Translations under genes and position numbers: made by a program
The notes under the pieces: model-generated
The model's database searches: none
What the model was told of the DNA's origin: nothing
Seen by the model: the letters and a program-made list of their open reading frames with translations, nothing else
Assembly: GCA_025357975.1 (NCBI GenBank)
Contig: JANYKY010000415.1
Location: 1-6,834, forward strand
Direction of reading: 5' to 3'
Length of the DNA: 6,834 bases
From: Gemmatimonadaceae bacterium
Lineage (GTDB): Bacteria; Gemmatimonadota; Gemmatimonadetes; Gemmatimonadales; Gemmatimonadaceae
Part shown: one piece after another, positions 1-6,834 of the stretch
Layout: every line of letters starts with the position of its first letter
Numbering within the stretch: the first letter of the stretch is position 1

Positions 1-1076
1 CTCACGACACTGTCCTGAACGTGAGCGAACGTGGCGACCGTGCGCTGATTGGGAAGTTCGAAGGGAAAGATCTGACCCATCCGTGGGCAGCAAACGTTAT
101 CGATCTTTGCCCGGTTGGCGCGTTGCTTTCAAAGGATTTCCTGAACAAGGCGCGTGCATGGGAACTCGATCGCGCGGCGTCTATTTGCCCGAACTGCACG
201 CAGGGATGCAACATGATGATCGAGGTGCGCGACAATAGCGTTGCGCGCCTCAAGCCACGGCCCAATGACGACGTCAATAAGTTCTTCATGTGCGACTATG
301 GGCGGCTGAACTATCGATGGATGAATCGCCAGGACCGCGCAGAATTGCCAATGGTTCGCACTGTAAGCGGACTCGTTGCGGCTGACTGGGATGTCGCTAC
401 TCACGCGGCGGCCGATTTACTTCGCAACGCCAAGCCGTTTGTCCTTGTCTCACCGATGCTCTCGAACGAAGCCCTTTTTCTGCTCACGCGGTTGCTCGAG
501 CGAAAAGGCGGCAACGGTGTCTTTAGGGTTGCCACGGGTGAGGAAGCGCCGTTGCCCGGCGTTGAGGACCTCGCTCTTCGGCGTGATCGTGCAGCCAACG
601 TGCACGGCGCCGAACTGCTCGGGTACACACGATCCGATTCACCGCTCGATGAGCTCGGTTCGGATGACGTGCTCGTGATTGCGGACGACGACCTTCGCGG
701 AATGGCTGTCGAAGCCGCCGCGAAGGCAAAAACGATCATCGTCATCGGCACGGCTGTTCCTCAAGGGTTGGAAAACATTGTCGTGGTTCTTCCGATCTCC
801 AACTTCACCGAAGAAGAGGGAACGTTCACGAATCTTCGCGGACGAGTACAGCGATTCACGCAGGCGAAGGCGGCACCAGGTCAGGCACGTCCAAGCTGGC
901 TCGTGCTCGGCGATCTGCTCGGCGCGCTTGGCCAGCAGGATTCGTTCTTTCTGCCGTCCGATGTGTTCGCTGATCTCGCTGCGCGTAAGCCGGAATTCTC
1001 GGGCCTGTCGTACGACACGCTTGGAATGCGCGGGCTGCCCGTGATGAACGCAGAAGCGGCCGGAGCAGCGCGATGA
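1..1076 (+). CDS. nuoG: NADH-quinone oxidoreductase subunit G, 3' part (5' end outside window)
   Basis: This is the iron-sulfur subunit of the complex I peripheral arm, which passes electrons from NADH through [Fe-S] clusters towards NuoI. The gene enters from the left edge: the frame is open from nt 3 with no stop, and the GTG at 21 is an internal Val codon, not a start. Numbering visible residues from nt 3, LCPVGAL (residues 35-41) holds the last Cys ligand of the N-terminal cluster domain. The ligand set C62-x2-C65-x3-C69-x27-C97 opens the molybdopterin-oxidoreductase-like domain and matches the N7 cluster motif of E. coli NuoG. Near residues 267-290 is the family's conserved NFTEEEGTFTNLRGRVQ stretch. 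Only 260 residues follow C97, against more than 600 in E. coli, so the C-terminal domain is strongly reduced. The frame is intact, and the stop overlaps the nuoH start (ATGA). Identification is firm; the full length cannot be seen. Confidence 0.95.
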   Translation, partial: HDTVLNVSERGDRALIGKFEGKDLTHPWAANVIDLCPVGALLSKDFLNKARAWELDRAASICPNCTQGCNMMIEVRDNSVARLKPRPNDDVNKFFMCDYGRLNYRWMNRQDRAELPMVRTVSGLVAADWDVATHAAADLLRNAKPFVLVSPMLSNEALFLLTRLLERKGGNGVFRVATGEEAPLPGVEDLALRRDRAANVHGAELLGYTRSDSPLDELGSDDVLVIADDDLRGMAVEAAAKAKTIIVIGTAVPQGLENIVVVLPISNFTEEEGTFTNLRGRVQRFTQAKAAPGQARPSWLVLGDLLGALGQQDSFFLPSDVFADLAARKPEFSGLSYDTLGMRGLPVMNAEAAGAAR

Positions 1077-2356
1077 TGCACATCGCCGCGCTCCTCCAGG
1101 TGGCAGATCCGCAGCTGCCATCAACCGGCGCTGGAGCATTCATAATCTTCACGCTGATCAAGATGATCATCGTGTTCACTGTATATATGGTCGGTGCTGC
1201 GCTCCTGACTCTCGCAGAGAGAAAGGTCTCAGCGTGGATCCAGAATCGTCACGGTCCGAATCGGGTAGGAGGGCGCGGCGGGTGGCTTCAGCCGGCGGCT
1301 GACGGCGTCAAGAATTTCATGAAAGAAGAGACTTATCCGGCTGCCGCCTATAAGCCGATCTTCATCCTCGCGCCGATCCTCGCATTCATCCCAGCGCTCA
1401 CCACGGTCGCCGTAATTCCGTTCGGGGCGCCGTTGCCGACACGATGGGGTCTCATTCCGATGATCGTGGCGGACCTGCCGGTTGGATTTCTTTTCATCCT
1501 CGCGATCTCGTCGCTCGGAGTGTACGGGATTGTCCTCGCCGGCTGGTCGTCGAACAACAAGTACGCGTTGCTCGGCGGGCTGAGGTCGAGCGCACAGATG
1601 ATCTCCTATGAGATCTCGATGGGCATGTCCACGATCCCGGTGCTGCTGCTTGCGGGCAACGTTACGCTGAACACTATCGTCAACCAGCAGGCGTACGGCG
1701 GATGGAACGTCGTGAACCTGACGATCGCTTTTTTCATTTTTCTTGTTGCCGCTTTCGCCGAGACCAACCGGCTTCCATTCGATCTTCCCGAGGCAGAATC
1801 GGAGCTCATCGCCGGATATCATACCGAATACAGCGCGATGAAATTCTCGCTGTTTCCGATTTCCGAGTATTGCAACATGATCACGGCGAGCGCCCTGATG
1901 GTCACGTTGTTTTTCGGCGGATGGGACGTGCCGTTTACGGGCCGCGACAACGTCGGGCCGTTCAGCGGCTGGCTGACGCTGCTCTCGATTGTGATTTTTC
2001 TCGCGAAGACTTTGTTCTTCCTGTTCTTCTACATCTGGATTCGCTGGACCCTTCCGCGATTCAGGTACGATCAGCTCATGTCGCTCGGCTGGCGTTTCAT
2101 GCTGCCGCTCGCGCTTTCGTACATCGTTATCATCGCCGCTGTGATCCTCGCTCTCGACAGCGCTGGAATAAGGCGCGGAGCAATGTACAGCTCGATTCTC
2201 GGTGCCGTGAACATGGTGCTGGTCGTTCTGGTTTTTGCAATTCTGGATCGTGGCCGAATCATCAGCCCGTCTTACGCCAGGTCGAGGGCCGATCAGCTCG
2301 CCCGTCTCAAGAGCGCGGCTTCACGGTCCCCACTCTCGGCTGGAGCTACTGACTGA
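1073..2356 (+). CDS. nuoH: NADH-quinone oxidoreductase subunit H
   Basis: NuoH (ND1 homologue) is the membrane subunit that forms the quinone chamber where the two arms of complex I meet, and it couples quinone reduction to proton pumping. The 427-residue product is highly hydrophobic. Two family signatures are clear: ERKVSAWIQNRHGPNRVG at residues 49-66, and the acidic loop NRLPFDLPEAESELIAGYH starting at N232. That loop holds D237, E240, E242, E244 and E252, which align with E. coli D213, E216, E218, E220 and E228. The conserved RYDQLM is at R331. After the usual last helix there is an extra hydrophobic segment (about residues 367-390) and a polar tail, making it about 100 residues longer than E. 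coli NuoH (325). The start ATG overlaps the nuoG stop as ATGA; GGAG at 1062-1065 lies 7 bases upstream. The adjacent second ATG at 1076 is an equally possible start. It overlaps nuoI by one base (TGATG). Confidence 0.97.
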   Translation: MMHIAALLQVADPQLPSTGAGAFIIFTLIKMIIVFTVYMVGAALLTLAERKVSAWIQNRHGPNRVGGRGGWLQPAADGVKNFMKEETYPAAAYKPIFILAPILAFIPALTTVAVIPFGAPLPTRWGLIPMIVADLPVGFLFILAISSLGVYGIVLAGWSSNNKYALLGGLRSSAQMISYEISMGMSTIPVLLLAGNVTLNTIVNQQAYGGWNVVNLTIAFFIFLVAAFAETNRLPFDLPEAESELIAGYHTEYSAMKFSLFPISEYCNMITASALMVTLFFGGWDVPFTGRDNVGPFSGWLTLLSIVIFLAKTLFFLFFYIWIRWTLPRFRYDQLMSLGWRFMLPLALSYIVIIAAVILALDSAGIRRGAMYSSILGAVNMVLVVLVFAILDRGRIISPSYARSRADQLARLKSAASRSPLSAGATD

Positions 2357-2850
2357 TGCCGATCGGCGTAAAGGTTCTCGACCGCCCAATTGAAGACGTG
2401 AGTTACATCCGCGCGACCATCAAGGGGATGGGCCTCACGTTCAAGCACCTGTTCGCGGACAAAGTCACCGTCCAGTACCCCGAGCAGAAGTGGGGTCTCT
2501 CGCCCCGCTGGCGCGGTACGCACCGCATGCTCACGACCGAGACGGGAAAAGCAAAGTGTGTGGCGTGCGGACTTTGTCCCACTGTTTGCCCGGCGAATTG
2601 TATCAAGCTTATTCCGGGCGAAGATGAAAACGGAAATCGTTATCCCCTCGTTTTCGAGATCGACGAATTCCGCTGCATCTTTTGTGGATACTGCCAGGAA
2701 GTTTGCCCCGAAGAAGCGATTCACGTTGGGCGTCATTACGAGAATTCCGAATACAGCAGAGCCGGATTCGTTTACGATCTGGAGCGGCTGACATCGCAAA
2801 CGCATCCTGTGTGCGAGATGTGGGACCCTGAAGATCCAAGGGGCGAATGA
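2356..2850 (+). CDS. nuoI: NADH-quinone oxidoreductase subunit I (two [4Fe-4S] ferredoxin-like)
   Basis: NuoI (TYKY/NDUFS8 homologue) carries clusters N6a and N6b, which deliver electrons from NuoG to the terminal N2 cluster in NuoB near the quinone site. The 164-residue protein has two classic ferredoxin motifs: C68-x2-C71-x2-C74-x3-C78-P with an additional C82, and C107-x2-C110-x2-C113-x3-C117-P. The N-terminal region (residues about 18-60, including the TFKHLF and PRWRGTHRM stretches) is the usual amphipathic membrane-contact and linker part of this family. The polar C-terminus is of normal length. The start overlaps the nuoH stop by one base, with TGGAG at 2341-2345 lying 10 bases upstream, and the gene ends in an ATGA overlap with nuoJ. 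The product is cytoplasmic, bound to the membrane arm. All eight cluster ligands are present, so it should be functional. Confidence 0.97.
   Translation: MPIGVKVLDRPIEDVSYIRATIKGMGLTFKHLFADKVTVQYPEQKWGLSPRWRGTHRMLTTETGKAKCVACGLCPTVCPANCIKLIPGEDENGNRYPLVFEIDEFRCIFCGYCQEVCPEEAIHVGRHYENSEYSRAGFVYDLERLTSQTHPVCEMWDPEDPRGE
2838..2843 (+). promoter_or_regulatory. Ribosome binding site of nuoJ
   Basis: AAGGGG lies in the 3' end of nuoI, 3 bases before ATG 2847 and 6 bases before ATG 2850. The spacing favours the second ATG as the nuoJ start, although the first gives the ATGA stop-start overlap. Confidence 0.55.
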
Positions 2851-3401
2851 TGGGAGAACATTATTCGCTCTTTTACATGTTCCACTTCTATTTCTTCGGG
2901 GTGGTCTCGATCGCATCGGCGCTCGCATTCGTGACTCGCAAGAGTCCTGTTACGGCGGCGCTCTGGCTCGTCAATACCATGTTTTCGCTCGCGGCACTGT
3001 ACGTCCTGCTGGATGCGCAGTTCATCGGCGTGATGCAGGTGCTTGTCTATGCGGGCGCAATCATGGTGGTGTTTCTCTTCGTTGTCATGTTGCTGAATCT
3101 TGGCCATCCGTCCGAGATAGCGGACGGGCGCGGCAAACTACCGGTGTTCGTGGCCGCGGTTATCGGAATCGCAATGCTGGCGGAGATCATGACGATCTCG
3201 CGTACGCACATTGAGGCACATTTCGCTGTGCCGAAAGGTTATGCCGTGACTCAGATGGCTCAGTACGGAGCCGTTGGGTCCGTTGCCCGCCCGTTGTTCA
3301 ATGAGTATCTGCTCGCTTTCGAGCTCACCAGCGTTCTCTTGCTGGTTGCGATCGCAGGCGCAGTTGTGCTCGGCAGACGCAAGGACGCCAATGCTCGCTG
3401 A
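2847..3401 (+). CDS. nuoJ: NADH-quinone oxidoreductase subunit J
   Basis: NuoJ (ND6 homologue) is a small membrane subunit between NuoH and the antiporter-like subunits. Its third helix changes conformation during turnover. The 184-residue product has five hydrophobic segments. The diagnostic helix is near residues 62-85 ([20 protein letters not shown]), with Y68 in the conserved VYAGAI motif that corresponds to the E. coli Y59 region. The long loop between helices 4 and 5 (about 118-155) is normal for the family and is followed by the terminal [18 protein letters not shown] helix. Two starts are possible: ATG 2847, which makes an ATGA overlap with the nuoI stop, and the next codon, ATG 2850. 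AAGGGG at 2838-2843 is spaced 3 bases from the first and 6 from the second, so 2850 is arguably the better start (183 residues). The 3' end overlaps nuoK by 11 bases. Confidence 0.96.
   Translation: MMGEHYSLFYMFHFYFFGVVSIASALAFVTRKSPVTAALWLVNTMFSLAALYVLLDAQFIGVMQVLVYAGAIMVVFLFVVMLLNLGHPSEIADGRGKLPVFVAAVIGIAMLAEIMTISRTHIEAHFAVPKGYAVTQMAQYGAVGSVARPLFNEYLLAFELTSVLLLVAIAGAVVLGRRKDANAR
3381..3385 (+). promoter_or_regulatory. Ribosome binding site of nuoK
   Basis: AAGGA lies within the 3' end of nuoJ, 5 bases before ATG 3391. It fixes the nuoK start at 3391, against other in-frame starts further upstream. Confidence 0.7.
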
Positions 3402-3684
3402 GTCACTCGCGCTGTCCGCCGTTCTGTTCACCATCGGCGTTATCGGTGTTCTGACGCGCCGCAACGCGATCATCATCTTCATGTGCGTCGAGCTGATGCT
3501 CAATGCGGTGAACCTCACGTTTGTAGCATTTTCGCGGTACTACGGCGCCGCGGGGCAGGTATTTGTCGTTTTCGTGATGACTGTTGCAGCCGCTGAGGCC
3601 GCCGTTGGTCTCGCGATCATCATCTCGATATTCCGGCACCGGCAATCGGTCGACTTGCAGAACATCAATCTCCTGAAAGGATGA
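3391..3684 (+). CDS. nuoK: NADH-quinone oxidoreductase subunit K
   Basis: NuoK (ND4L homologue) is a three-helix membrane subunit related to MrpC. It carries buried carboxylates of the central proton channel. The 97-residue length is normal (about 100). E34 in [13 protein letters not shown] and E69 in [13 protein letters not shown] match E. coli E36 and E72, and the family signature [20 protein letters not shown] is intact from residue 55. The tail ends in the typical NLLKG. The reading frame is open further upstream, but ATG 3391 is chosen because the protein then begins as family members do and AAGGA (3381-3385) lies 5 bases before it. The start lies inside nuoJ (11-base overlap) and the stop forms ATGA with nuoL, consistent with coupled translation. 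Confidence 0.97.
   Translation: MLAESLALSAVLFTIGVIGVLTRRNAIIIFMCVELMLNAVNLTFVAFSRYYGAAGQVFVVFVMTVAAAEAAVGLAIIISIFRHRQSVDLQNINLLKG
3676..3680 (+). promoter_or_regulatory. Putative ribosome binding site of nuoL (abuts start)
   Basis: AAAGG directly abuts ATG 3681 and is 3 bases from the following ATG 3684. This is closer than a usual Shine-Dalgarno spacing. Translation may depend mainly on reinitiation after the overlapping nuoK stop, with ATG 3684 as the more plausible start. Confidence 0.4.
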
Positions 3685-5888
3685 TGCTCCTTCAGATAGC
3701 CACGCAGGCTCACCCGCTCTCCGGAACGATCGCTGAGTGGGTATGGCTGCTTCCCGTGCTTCCATTTCTCGGCTTCCTGATCAACGGTGGCATCTCGCTG
3801 GTATCGGCGACGCATGTTGGCCCGGCCGATCCGGATATGGGGCACGGTATGGTCCATCATGACAGCGACGCGCATGAGGTGTCAGCGGCTGAAGATCACG
3901 GGGCGGTCGGCGACGACCACCATGCGGTAAAGCCTCATCAGTATGCTGGGCTCGTGAGCATCATCGGGCCTCTCGTGCTCGGGCTCTCGTTTGTTCTCGC
4001 ATTCATGATTTTTTCCGAGATGCGCTCAGTCTCGATGACCACTCCGTTCATCCAGCGCTACTTCAGCTGGATGCCGGTGGGGAAGCTCCAGATCGACGCT
4101 GCAATTCAGCTCGACCAGCTGTCGATGCTGATGGTTCTCGTGATAACTGGTGTAGGCACGCTGATTCACATCTTCAGCGTCGGCTACATGAAGGAAGATC
4201 CTGGATATCCGAGGTACTTCGCGTACCTCAATCTGTTTGTCTTTTTCATGCTCGTGCTCGTACTCGGTGCCAACTACCCTGTTCTGTTCGTGGGGTGGGA
4301 AGGTGTCGGACTCTGCTCGTATCTCCTGATTGGTTTCTGGTTTTCTGAAAAAGCCAATGCGGACGCTGGCAAGAAGGCGTTCATCGTCAATCGCATCGGT
4401 GATTTCGGATTCCTGATCGCGATGTTCCTGTTGTTCGCGAATGTCGGTGTGCTCGATTTCGCCGGTGTGGGCGCAGCCGCTCATGGAATGGCATTCGGCG
4501 GATCACTCGTCACCGCGATCTGTCTGTTCATGTTTCTCGGTTGTGCAGGAAAGAGCGCACAGATTCCGCTCTACATATGGCTGCCGGACGCAATGGCTGG
4601 TCCAACTCCAGTCTCGGCGCTCATCCATGCCGCGACGATGGTTACGGCCGGTGTCTACCTGGTTGCCAGGAGCTCGTTCCTTTTCTCGATTGCTCCGGTA
4701 GCGAGCCTCGTCGTTGCGCTGATTGGTGGACTCACCGCTCTCTTTGCTGCGACAATCGGCCTCAAGCAGTGGGACATCAAGAAGATTCTGGCGTATTCGA
4801 CCGTGTCGCAGCTCGGGTACATGTTCATCGGCGTTGGAGTTGGCGCGTACAGCGCGGGCGTATTTCATCTCGTGACTCACGCGTTCTTCAAGGCGCTGTT
4901 GTTCCTCGGGTCAGGCTCTGTGATCTACGCGATGCACGCGGCATATCATCACACCGGGAATCATGAGGACGCGCAGGATATGCGCAACATGGGCGGCCTG
5001 AAGAAATTCATGCCGATCACGTGGGGCTTGATGTGGGCCGCAACGCTGGCAATCGCAGGCATTCCGCCGCTATCTGGATTCTTTTCAAAGGATTCGATAC
5101 TCAGTGCGACATTCGAGCGAGCAGGGCACTCGACGCTCGCCAATGCGAGCCTGTTCGGAATTTCTGGCTCCTTCTGGCTATACCTGATTTATCTGTTCGG
5201 GTTAACGGCAGCGTTCCTGACTGCGGTTTACATGACGCGGATGATGCTATACACGTTCCACGGACCGAATCGGACGGGTGAGAAAGAGCAATCACACCTT
5301 GCCGAAGCTCCGTGGGTGATGACGGGGCCGCTTGTTGTTCTTGGCATTCTCAGCGTTTTTGGCGGCTTGCTGAATCTGCCGGAATGGTTTCATGTCGGGC
5401 GGGTTGGTATGCTCGATTCATGGCTCGATCCGGTTGTTGGCGACGCGGGCCGCCGCGTTGTCACCGCACCGTCCGCGGTGTCCGAGCAAGTGTCAGGAGG
5501 TAATGAGCTCGTGCTCATTCTCATCGCGGTAGTCGTCGCACTCGCTGGCATTTCGATCGCCTTCTCACGGCTCAAGCCGCAAAAACTTTTGCCTGCGGCT
5601 CAATCGCCCGAAGAAGAAGGGTTCGAGCGCGTCCTCGAGCACAAATACTACGTGGATGAGGCATATGACGCTGCAATCGTCAATCCGACTTATCAGATCT
5701 CGAAGAACGTGCTCTGGCGCGGAATCGACGCCGGCTTGATCGATGGTTTGCTCGTTAATGGAAGCTCGGCGTTAATGCGTGGATTTGGATGGATGGGATC
5801 CAAGCTCCAGTCTGGCGCGGTTGGGACGTACGCCTGGGTGCTGGTAGTCGGTGTTCTCGCGGTGCTCGGCGCCGTCACTCTTCGTTAA
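3681..5888 (+). CDS. nuoL: NADH-quinone oxidoreductase subunit L
   Basis: NuoL (ND5 homologue) is the distal antiporter-like, proton-pumping subunit of the membrane arm; its C-terminal lateral helix braces NuoM and NuoN. The conserved pump residues are present: E207 in [17 protein letters not shown]291 in [16 protein letters not shown]316 in [13 protein letters not shown]396/H400/K404 in [14 protein letters not shown], and K470 in FFSKDSIL. They correspond to E. coli E144, K229, H254, H334/H338/K342 and K399. The C-terminal [12 protein letters not shown] (from Y656) and [16 protein letters not shown] stretches are typical of the lateral-helix region, followed by a final hydrophobic helix. At 735 residues it is longer than E. 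coli NuoL (613). Part of the excess is a His/Asp-rich insertion at residues 45-88 between the first two helices. The start overlaps the nuoK stop (ATGA), and a second ATG follows directly at 3684, so the exact start is uncertain by one codon. This is the only gene here that ends in TAA. Confidence 0.97.
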   Translation: MMLLQIATQAHPLSGTIAEWVWLLPVLPFLGFLINGGISLVSATHVGPADPDMGHGMVHHDSDAHEVSAAEDHGAVGDDHHAVKPHQYAGLVSIIGPLVLGLSFVLAFMIFSEMRSVSMTTPFIQRYFSWMPVGKLQIDAAIQLDQLSMLMVLVITGVGTLIHIFSVGYMKEDPGYPRYFAYLNLFVFFMLVLVLGANYPVLFVGWEGVGLCSYLLIGFWFSEKANADAGKKAFIVNRIGDFGFLIAMFLLFANVGVLDFAGVGAAAHGMAFGGSLVTAICLFMFLGCAGKSAQIPLYIWLPDAMAGPTPVSALIHAATMVTAGVYLVARSSFLFSIAPVASLVVALIGGLTALFAATIGLKQWDIKKILAYSTVSQLGYMFIGVGVGAYSAGVFHLVTHAFFKALLFLGSGSVIYAMHAAYHHTGNHEDAQDMRNMGGLKKFMPITWGLMWAATLAIAGIPPLSGFFSKDSILSATFERAGHSTLANASLFGISGSFWLYLIYLFGLTAAFLTAVYMTRMMLYTFHGPNRTGEKEQSHLAEAPWVMTGPLVVLGILSVFGGLLNLPEWFHVGRVGMLDSWLDPVVGDAGRRVVTAPSAVSEQVSGGNELVLILIAVVVALAGISIAFSRLKPQKLLPAAQSPEEEGFERVLEHKYYVDEAYDAAIVNPTYQISKNVLWRGIDAGLIDGLLVNGSSALMRGFGWMGSKLQSGAVGTYAWVLVVGVLAVLGAVTLR
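3813..3944 (+). other. His/Asp-rich insertion in NuoL between helices 1 and 2
   Basis: Codons 45-88 of nuoL encode a hydrophilic segment with nine His and about nine acidic residues in 44 positions, including HH pairs at 59-60 and 80-81. It is flanked by the first helix (about residues 20-42) and the second (about 90-111). It is in frame, with no repeat or change of base composition suggesting an inserted element. The spacing of His with Asp/Glu resembles metal-binding loops, but no specific motif is recognised. By family topology the helix 1-2 loop should face the cytoplasm; that is inference. Confidence 0.8.
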
Positions 5889-5892
5889 AGGA
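5887..5892 (+). promoter_or_regulatory. Putative ribosome binding site of nuoM (very short spacing)
   Basis: AAAGGA overlaps the nuoL TAA stop and is only one base from ATG 5894. No better purine-rich site precedes this ATG within about 15 bases. The site may act weakly, with nuoM translated by ribosomes terminating on nuoL. Confidence 0.4.
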
Positions 5893-5893
5893 A

Positions 5894-6834
5894 ATGGAAG
5901 CCTTCCTCCAATCGATCGGATACGAGTCCTGGGTTCTACCGGCGCTGCTGATCATCCCACTGGTCGGCGCGTTGTTACTGCTGGGCCTCGGTCAAGCTTC
6001 CGGAAATAACGGCGGTTCTGAATCGTCGAACGGCCAGGCGCGTGTCATTGCGTTCTTCGTTCTCCTGCTGGAGTTCCTTGTCTCGGCAGGATTGTGGTGG
6101 TCATTCAATCCAGCCAGCGCGGGATGGCACGCGGCCGTTGACGCTGACTGGATTCCCATGTGGGGCATCCGGTTTACGCTCGGCGTCGATGGCATTTCGC
6201 TGATGATGATTCTCCTGACGACGTTCATCATGCCGCTTACCGTGCTGGGCAGCTGGACGAGCATCAAGATGAAAGTGAACACGTACTTCGCGCTGATGAT
6301 GATCCTGACGAGCGGGATGCTCGGAGTTTTCATGGCTCGCGACCTGTTTCTTTTTTACGTGATGTGGGAAGTGATGCTGGTGCCGATGTATTTCATCATC
6401 GGCATCTGGGGCGGAGAGCGCAGGCTTTACGCGAGCATCAAGTTTTTCATCTATACGATGCTTCCGTCTTTGCTGATGCTCGTCGCAATCCTGTATCTCG
6501 GAGTTCACGCAGGCTCGGGCAAGGTTCCGAATTTCAGCTACGACAACCTTGTCGCGCACCCGACGCTCGCTCCGACTGCAGCACTCTGGCTATTCGGAGC
6601 TTTCTTCGCAGCATTTGCAGTCAAGGTTCCAATGTTCCCGTTCCACACGTGGCTGCCTGACGCGCACGTCGAAGCTCCTACGGCCGGGTCCGTGATCCTT
6701 GCCGGAATAATGCTGAAGATGGGCACATTCGGATTTCTGCGATTCGCGCTTCCGCTTTTCCCGGGTGCGGCAATGAACCCGACAGTTCGTGCGATCATCG
6801 TCACGCTCGCTGTCATAGGAATCATCTACGGCGC
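5894..6834 (+). CDS. nuoM: NADH-quinone oxidoreductase subunit M, 5' part (3' end outside window)
   Basis: NuoM (ND4 homologue) is an antiporter-like, proton-translocating subunit that sits between NuoL and NuoN. The frame is open from ATG 5894 to the right edge, giving 313 residues of a protein usually near 500. E159 in MWEVMLVPMYFIIGIWG, K244 in AVKVPMFPFHTWLPDAH and K275 in LKMGTFGFLRF match E. coli E144, K234 and K265. The first helix (about residues 13-33) is followed by a Gly/Ser/Asn-rich polar stretch (36-48) before helix 2. The start is placed at the first ATG after the nuoL stop, giving a normal NuoM N-terminus with a short lead-in before LLIIPLVGALLLL. No in-frame ATG, GTG or TTG lies in the roughly 70 bases upstream that I checked. 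The next ATG would delete the first two helices. The gene starts 5 bases after nuoL, and no frame break is seen. Confidence 0.96.
   Translation, partial: MEAFLQSIGYESWVLPALLIIPLVGALLLLGLGQASGNNGGSESSNGQARVIAFFVLLLEFLVSAGLWWSFNPASAGWHAAVDADWIPMWGIRFTLGVDGISLMMILLTTFIMPLTVLGSWTSIKMKVNTYFALMMILTSGMLGVFMARDLFLFYVMWEVMLVPMYFIIGIWGGERRLYASIKFFIYTMLPSLLMLVAILYLGVHAGSGKVPNFSYDNLVAHPTLAPTAALWLFGAFFAAFAVKVPMFPFHTWLPDAHVEAPTAGSVILAGIMLKMGTFGFLRFALPLFPGAAMNPTVRAIIVTLAVIGIIYG

Noticed and set aside
21..23. GTG as the start of nuoG
   Set aside because: The frame is open upstream to the window edge and the residues before it (HDTVLN) continue the family sequence. A start here would drop the N-terminal [2Fe-2S] and His-Cys cluster domain.
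639..1139. Antisense open frame of 166 codons opposite nuoG
   Set aside because: It lies wholly opposite the well-conserved nuoG frame and the nuoH start, encodes an Arg/His-rich product with no recognisable fold, and has no own ribosome site that I can see. It is a composition by-product.
1229..1822. Antisense open frame of 197 codons opposite nuoH
   Set aside because: Product is dominated by Arg, Asp and Glu, as expected from the complement of a hydrophobic membrane protein gene. No domain is recognised, and the sense strand is clearly nuoH.
1702..2352. Shifted-frame plus-strand open frame of 216 codons inside nuoH
   Set aside because: It is out of frame within nuoH, Arg-rich and unlike any known family; nuoH continues intact through it, so it is not a frameshifted piece.
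2293..2928. Antisense open frame of 211 codons opposite nuoI
   Set aside because: It covers the conserved ferredoxin-motif region of nuoI on the other strand, and no motif of its own is seen.
6160..6660. Shifted-frame open frame of 166 codons inside nuoM
   Set aside because: It overlaps the nuoM codons for E159 and K244 in another frame; the product is Asp/Arg/His-rich without recognisable features.
1..6834. A hidden novel system, mobile element, CRISPR array, RNA gene or terminator
   Set aside because: The window is fully occupied by overlapping nuo genes with intact conserved residues. I found no tRNA or rRNA-like sequence, repeat array, inverted terminal repeats or hairpin followed by T-run.

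Overview
The window is a continuous, plus-strand stretch of a bacterial respiratory complex I operon (type-1 NADH dehydrogenase, NADH:quinone oxidoreductase). The genes run in the canonical order nuoG (3' part), nuoH, nuoI, nuoJ, nuoK, nuoL, nuoM (5' part). Both ends of the window cut through genes, so the operon continues on each side. Upstream one would expect nuoA-F and the start of nuoG; downstream, the rest of nuoM and then nuoN. That expectation comes from family knowledge and is not visible here.

Layout: nuoG ends at 1076. nuoH (1073-2356), nuoI (2356-2850), nuoJ (2847-3401), nuoK (3391-3684) and nuoL (3681-5888) each overlap the preceding gene by 1 to 11 bases. nuoM starts at 5894, after a 5-base gap. 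There is essentially no non-coding DNA, and I see no promoter, terminator, RNA gene, mobile element, repeat array or CRISPR. The dense overlaps point to one transcript with translational coupling. Other long open frames, antisense or shifted, lie inside these genes and look like by-products of the composition.

How the genes work together: NuoG and NuoI carry iron-sulfur clusters that pass electrons from NADH (oxidised by NuoE/F, outside the window) towards quinone. NuoH forms the membrane part of the quinone chamber and couples it to the membrane arm. NuoJ and NuoK link that coupling through the middle of the arm. NuoL and NuoM are antiporter-like subunits with the buried Lys/Glu residues used for proton translocation. 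The key functional residues I could check are all present, so the complex looks intact and active.

Organism: a moderately GC-rich bacterium with Shine-Dalgarno-type translation starts. The compact NuoG and the general flavour of NuoH/I/L suggest a non-proteobacterial lineage such as Gemmatimonadota or a neighbour. This is a weak impression from memory, not a demonstrated placement.

No undescribed system is apparent. The points worth a second look are modest variations on complex I: a His/Asp-rich insertion in NuoL, a much shortened NuoG C-terminal domain that still keeps the N7 cluster ligands, an extended NuoH C-terminus, and unusually tight ribosome-binding-site spacing at nuoL and nuoM.
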